Assembly: GCA_031266955.1 (NCBI GenBank)
Contig: JAISAA010000201.1
Coordinates: 1-6,106, forward strand
Length of the DNA: 6,106 nucleotides
From: Oscillospiraceae bacterium
GTDB taxonomy: Bacteria; Bacillota; Clostridia; Oscillospirales; Oscillospiraceae
Reading direction: 5' to 3'
Shown: positions 3,965 through 6,106 of the stretch, in pieces
Layout of the letters: each line of letters opens with the position of its first letter
How positions within the stretch are numbered: the stretch's first letter is position 1
Notes under the pieces: model-generated
What the model was told of the DNA's origin: nothing
What the model saw: the letters and a program-made list of their open reading frames with translations, nothing else
Database searches by the model: none
Position numbers and translations under genes: made by a program

Positions 3965-6037
3965 TTATTTTTTGCCGGCGATCAAATCCTGCTGAAGCGA
4001 CTTCGGTAGCTCGACGTAGTGGCTCGGCTCCATAGCGTAATTCCCGCGCCCCTGCGTCTTGGAGCGCAGATCAGTCGCGTAGCCGAACATTGTGGAAAGC
4101 GGCACCGACGCGCTTATCTCGGTTGCGCCGGAACGCGTCTCCATACCGCTTATCTGGCCGCGCCGCGCGTTCAGGTCGCCTATGACGTCGCCCATATAAT
4201 CCTCCGGGACTGTGACGACAACCTTCATAATCGGCTCTAAAAGCGTCGGCTTCGCCTTCGCCATCGCGTCCTTGAACGCTATTGAGCCCGCGATCTTGAA
4301 CGCCATTTCCGACGAATCCACCTCGTGGAAGCTTCCGTCGTAAAGCGTGACCTTCACGTCCACGACCTGATACCCCGCGAGGATGCCGGACTCCATAGCA
4401 CCGCGTATGCCCTCGTCCACGGCGGGGATATATTCCTTCGGGATGACGCCGCCGACGATTTTGTTCGTGAATTCGTAGCCCTTGCCGGATTCGTTCGGCT
4501 CTACGATGAGCTTCACGTGACCGTACTGGCCGCGGCCTCCCGACTGACGCACATAGCGCTGATCCACGTCCGCCGTGCCGAGTATCGTCTCTTTATAAGA
4601 GACCTGCGGCTTGCCGACGTTTGCCTCTACCTTGAATTCGCGCAGCAGCCTGTCAACGATGATTTCGAGGTGCAGCTCTCCCATTCCGGAGATTATCGTC
4701 TGACCTGTTTCCTGATCGGTGTACGTCTTGAACGTCGGGTCTTCCTCGGCGAGCTTCGCGAGCGCTATGCCCATTTTTTCCTGTCCCGCCTTTGTTTTCG
4801 GCTCTATCGCGACGCGGATAACGGGCTCCGGGAATTCCATCGATTCGAGTATGATGGGATGCTTCTCGTCGCAGAGCGTGTCGCCCGTCGTCGTGTTTTT
4901 CAGCCCGACGGCGGCGGCGATGTCGCCGGAGTAGACGACATCTATATCCTGCCTGTCGTTAGCGTGCATTTGCAGTATCCGTCCGAGCCGCTCGCGCTGG
5001 GCTTTCGTGGAGTTGTAAACCGACGAGCCCTTTTCCGCGGAGCCGGAGTACACGCGGAAGAACGACAGCCTGCCGACAAACGGGTCGGTCATTATCTTGA
5101 ACGCCAACGCGGAAAACGGCGCGGAATCGGACGCCGGGCGCGTAGCCTCCTCTTCGGAATCGGGAAGCGTTCCCTTTATAGAGGGGATGTCGAGCGGGGA
5201 CGGCATATACTCGACGATGGCGTCAAGCAGCTTTTGCACACCCTTGTTGCGGTAGCTCGTGCCGCAGGTCACGGGAATCATATCGACCGCGACGGTCGCC
5301 TTGCGTATCGCCGCGCGGATTTTCTCCGCCGGTATCTCACGCCCTTCGAGGAACAGCTCCATTATCTCGTCGTCGAAAAGCGAAATGGCGTCGATCAGCT
5401 TTTCGCGGTATTCCTCGGCGAGCCCGCGGAGCTCCGCGGGAATCTCCTCCTCGCGCATATCCTGTCCGAGATCGTCGTAATAGACGTCCGCGTTCATCTC
5501 TACGAGGTCGATTATTCCCTTGAAATCGGCTTCCGCGCCGATCGGGAGCTGTATCGGGACGGCGCTGCATTTAAGCCTGTCCTCTACCATCTTCAGTACG
5601 TTGAAGAAGTCCGCCCCCATAATGTCCATTTTGTTCACGTATATCATACGCGGGACGTGATAGTGATCGGCCTGCCGCCAGACGGTTTCCGACTGCGGCT
5701 CCACGCCTCCCTTGGCGCACATAACCGTCACGGAGCCGTCAAGCACGCGCAGGCTGCGCTCTACCTCGACCGTGAAATCCACGTGCCCCGGGGTGTCTAT
5801 TATATTGATGCGGTGCTCTTTCCAAAAGCAGGTCGTCGCGGCGGAGGTTATCGTTATGCCGCGCTCCTGCTCCTGCGCCATCCAGTCCATTGTGGCGTTG
5901 CCTTCGTGAACCTCTCCGATTTTGTGAGTGCGCCCGGTGTAAAACAGGATGCGCTCCGTCGTCGTGGTCTTGCCCGCGTCAATATGTGCCATTATGCCGA
6001 TATTTCTTGTTTTTTCAAGTGGGTATTGCCTTGGCAT
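3965..6037 (-). CDS. fusA: Elongation factor G (EF-G)
   Basis: This 690-residue translocation GTPase has the normal family length and acts on the ribosome, moving tRNAs and mRNA after each peptide bond. Visible motifs are P-loop AHIDAGKT at 17-24, switch I RGITITSAA with the conserved Thr62, DTPGH at 81-85, the EF-G signature AKGGVEPQSETVWRQAD at about 108-124 and NKMD at 135-138. Later domains include GMGELHLEI (domain III), SGGRGQYGHVK (domain IV region) and the C-terminal RRGQISGME and PLSTMFGYATDLRS typical of domain V. The start at 6037 is supported by AGGAG 6 bases upstream. It follows rpsG by 24 bases and precedes tuf, the usual str operon order, and is probably cotranscribed with rpsG. 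The motifs point to the canonical paralogue rather than a tetracycline-protection or FusA2-type protein. Confidence 0.99.
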   Translation of the reverse strand: MPRQYPLEKTRNIGIMAHIDAGKTTTTERILFYTGRTHKIGEVHEGNATMDWMAQEQERGITITSAATTCFWKEHRINIIDTPGHVDFTVEVERSLRVLDGSVTVMCAKGGVEPQSETVWRQADHYHVPRMIYVNKMDIMGADFFNVLKMVEDRLKCSAVPIQLPIGAEADFKGIIDLVEMNADVYYDDLGQDMREEEIPAELRGLAEEYREKLIDAISLFDDEIMELFLEGREIPAEKIRAAIRKATVAVDMIPVTCGTSYRNKGVQKLLDAIVEYMPSPLDIPSIKGTLPDSEEEATRPASDSAPFSALAFKIMTDPFVGRLSFFRVYSGSAEKGSSVYNSTKAQRERLGRILQMHANDRQDIDVVYSGDIAAAVGLKNTTTGDTLCDEKHPIILESMEFPEPVIRVAIEPKTKAGQEKMGIALAKLAEEDPTFKTYTDQETGQTIISGMGELHLEIIVDRLLREFKVEANVGKPQVSYKETILGTADVDQRYVRQSGGRGQYGHVKLIVEPNESGKGYEFTNKIVGGVIPKEYIPAVDEGIRGAMESGILAGYQVVDVKVTLYDGSFHEVDSSEMAFKIAGSIAFKDAMAKAKPTLLEPIMKVVVTVPEDYMGDVIGDLNARRGQISGMETRSGATEISASVPLSTMFGYATDLRSKTQGRGNYAMEPSHYVELPKSLQQDLIAGKK

Positions 6038-6061
6038 CTCGTGCTCCTTTAATTTCTGCCT

Positions 6062-6106
6062 TTACCATCTGAAATGCGCGAAGGCTTTGTTGGATTCCGC
6101 CATCCT
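6062..6106 (-). CDS. rpsG: 3' end of ribosomal protein S7 gene (partial)
   Basis: From the right edge on the minus strand, 14 codons read RMAESNKAFAHFRW followed by TAA (6064-6062). This matches the nearly invariant S7 ending (E. coli has RMAEANKAFAHYRW). S7 is the primary protein that organises the 3' domain of 16S rRNA in the small subunit, near the exit site. The order rpsG-fusA-tuf is that of the str operon, with rpsL expected further upstream beyond the window. The rest of the gene lies outside the window. Confidence 0.95.
   Translation of the reverse strand, partial: RMAESNKAFAHFRW

Noticed and set aside
2845..4035. 396-residue open frame on the plus strand opposite tuf
   Set aside because: It is antisense to a complete EF-Tu and runs through the tuf promoter region and into the fusA end. 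It has no recognisable motif.
4325..6052. 575-residue open frame on the plus strand opposite fusA
   Set aside because: It is a mirror frame of a G+C-rich gene with strong third-position bias. The fusA strand encodes an intact, fully recognisable EF-G, and the antisense product shows no family signature.

Overview
The window is a piece of a G+C-rich bacterial chromosome (about two thirds G+C in a hand-counted line of pyrB). The deeply conserved genes (rpsG, fusA, tuf, HPr, pyrB) place it in Bacteria. The EF-Tu style, an HPr carrying both His15 and Ser46, and strong GGAGG-type ribosome binding sites would fit Synergistota or a G+C-rich Bacillota. This placement is inference, and the window alone does not settle it.

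Layout from left to right: the 3' end of an unrecognised plus-strand gene (1-135); a leader with two tandem promoter-like sites and an HPr gene (343-606) closed by a clean intrinsic terminator; a 144-base stretch with a 26-base direct repeat and competing hairpins; then a plus-strand aspartate carbamoyltransferase gene, pyrB (777-1844). The PyrB protein carries an extra C-terminal four-cysteine module resembling the zinc domain of the regulatory chain PyrI. Convergent with pyrB is a short A+T-rich island (about 1865-2490) encoding a minus-strand antitoxin/PIN-domain toxin pair, probably acquired horizontally. The right half is the end of the minus-strand str operon: the last 14 codons of rpsG (6062-6106), fusA (EF-G, 3965-6037) and tuf (EF-Tu, 2566-3768). 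A promoter and two leader hairpins lie between fusA and tuf, and a strong terminator follows tuf.

The str operon genes supply the ribosome with S7 and the two elongation GTPases. HPr belongs to phosphotransfer and carbon-catabolite signalling, and PyrB catalyses the committed step of pyrimidine synthesis. These are unrelated housekeeping functions that happen to be neighbours. The toxin-antitoxin pair sits in the seam between the two transcription units, directly behind the tuf terminator, with no obvious promoter of its own.

I see no wholly new system. The points most worth a second look are the PyrB fused to a PyrI-like zinc tail, the repeat/hairpin leader of pyrB, and the position of the toxin-antitoxin cassette behind the tuf terminator.
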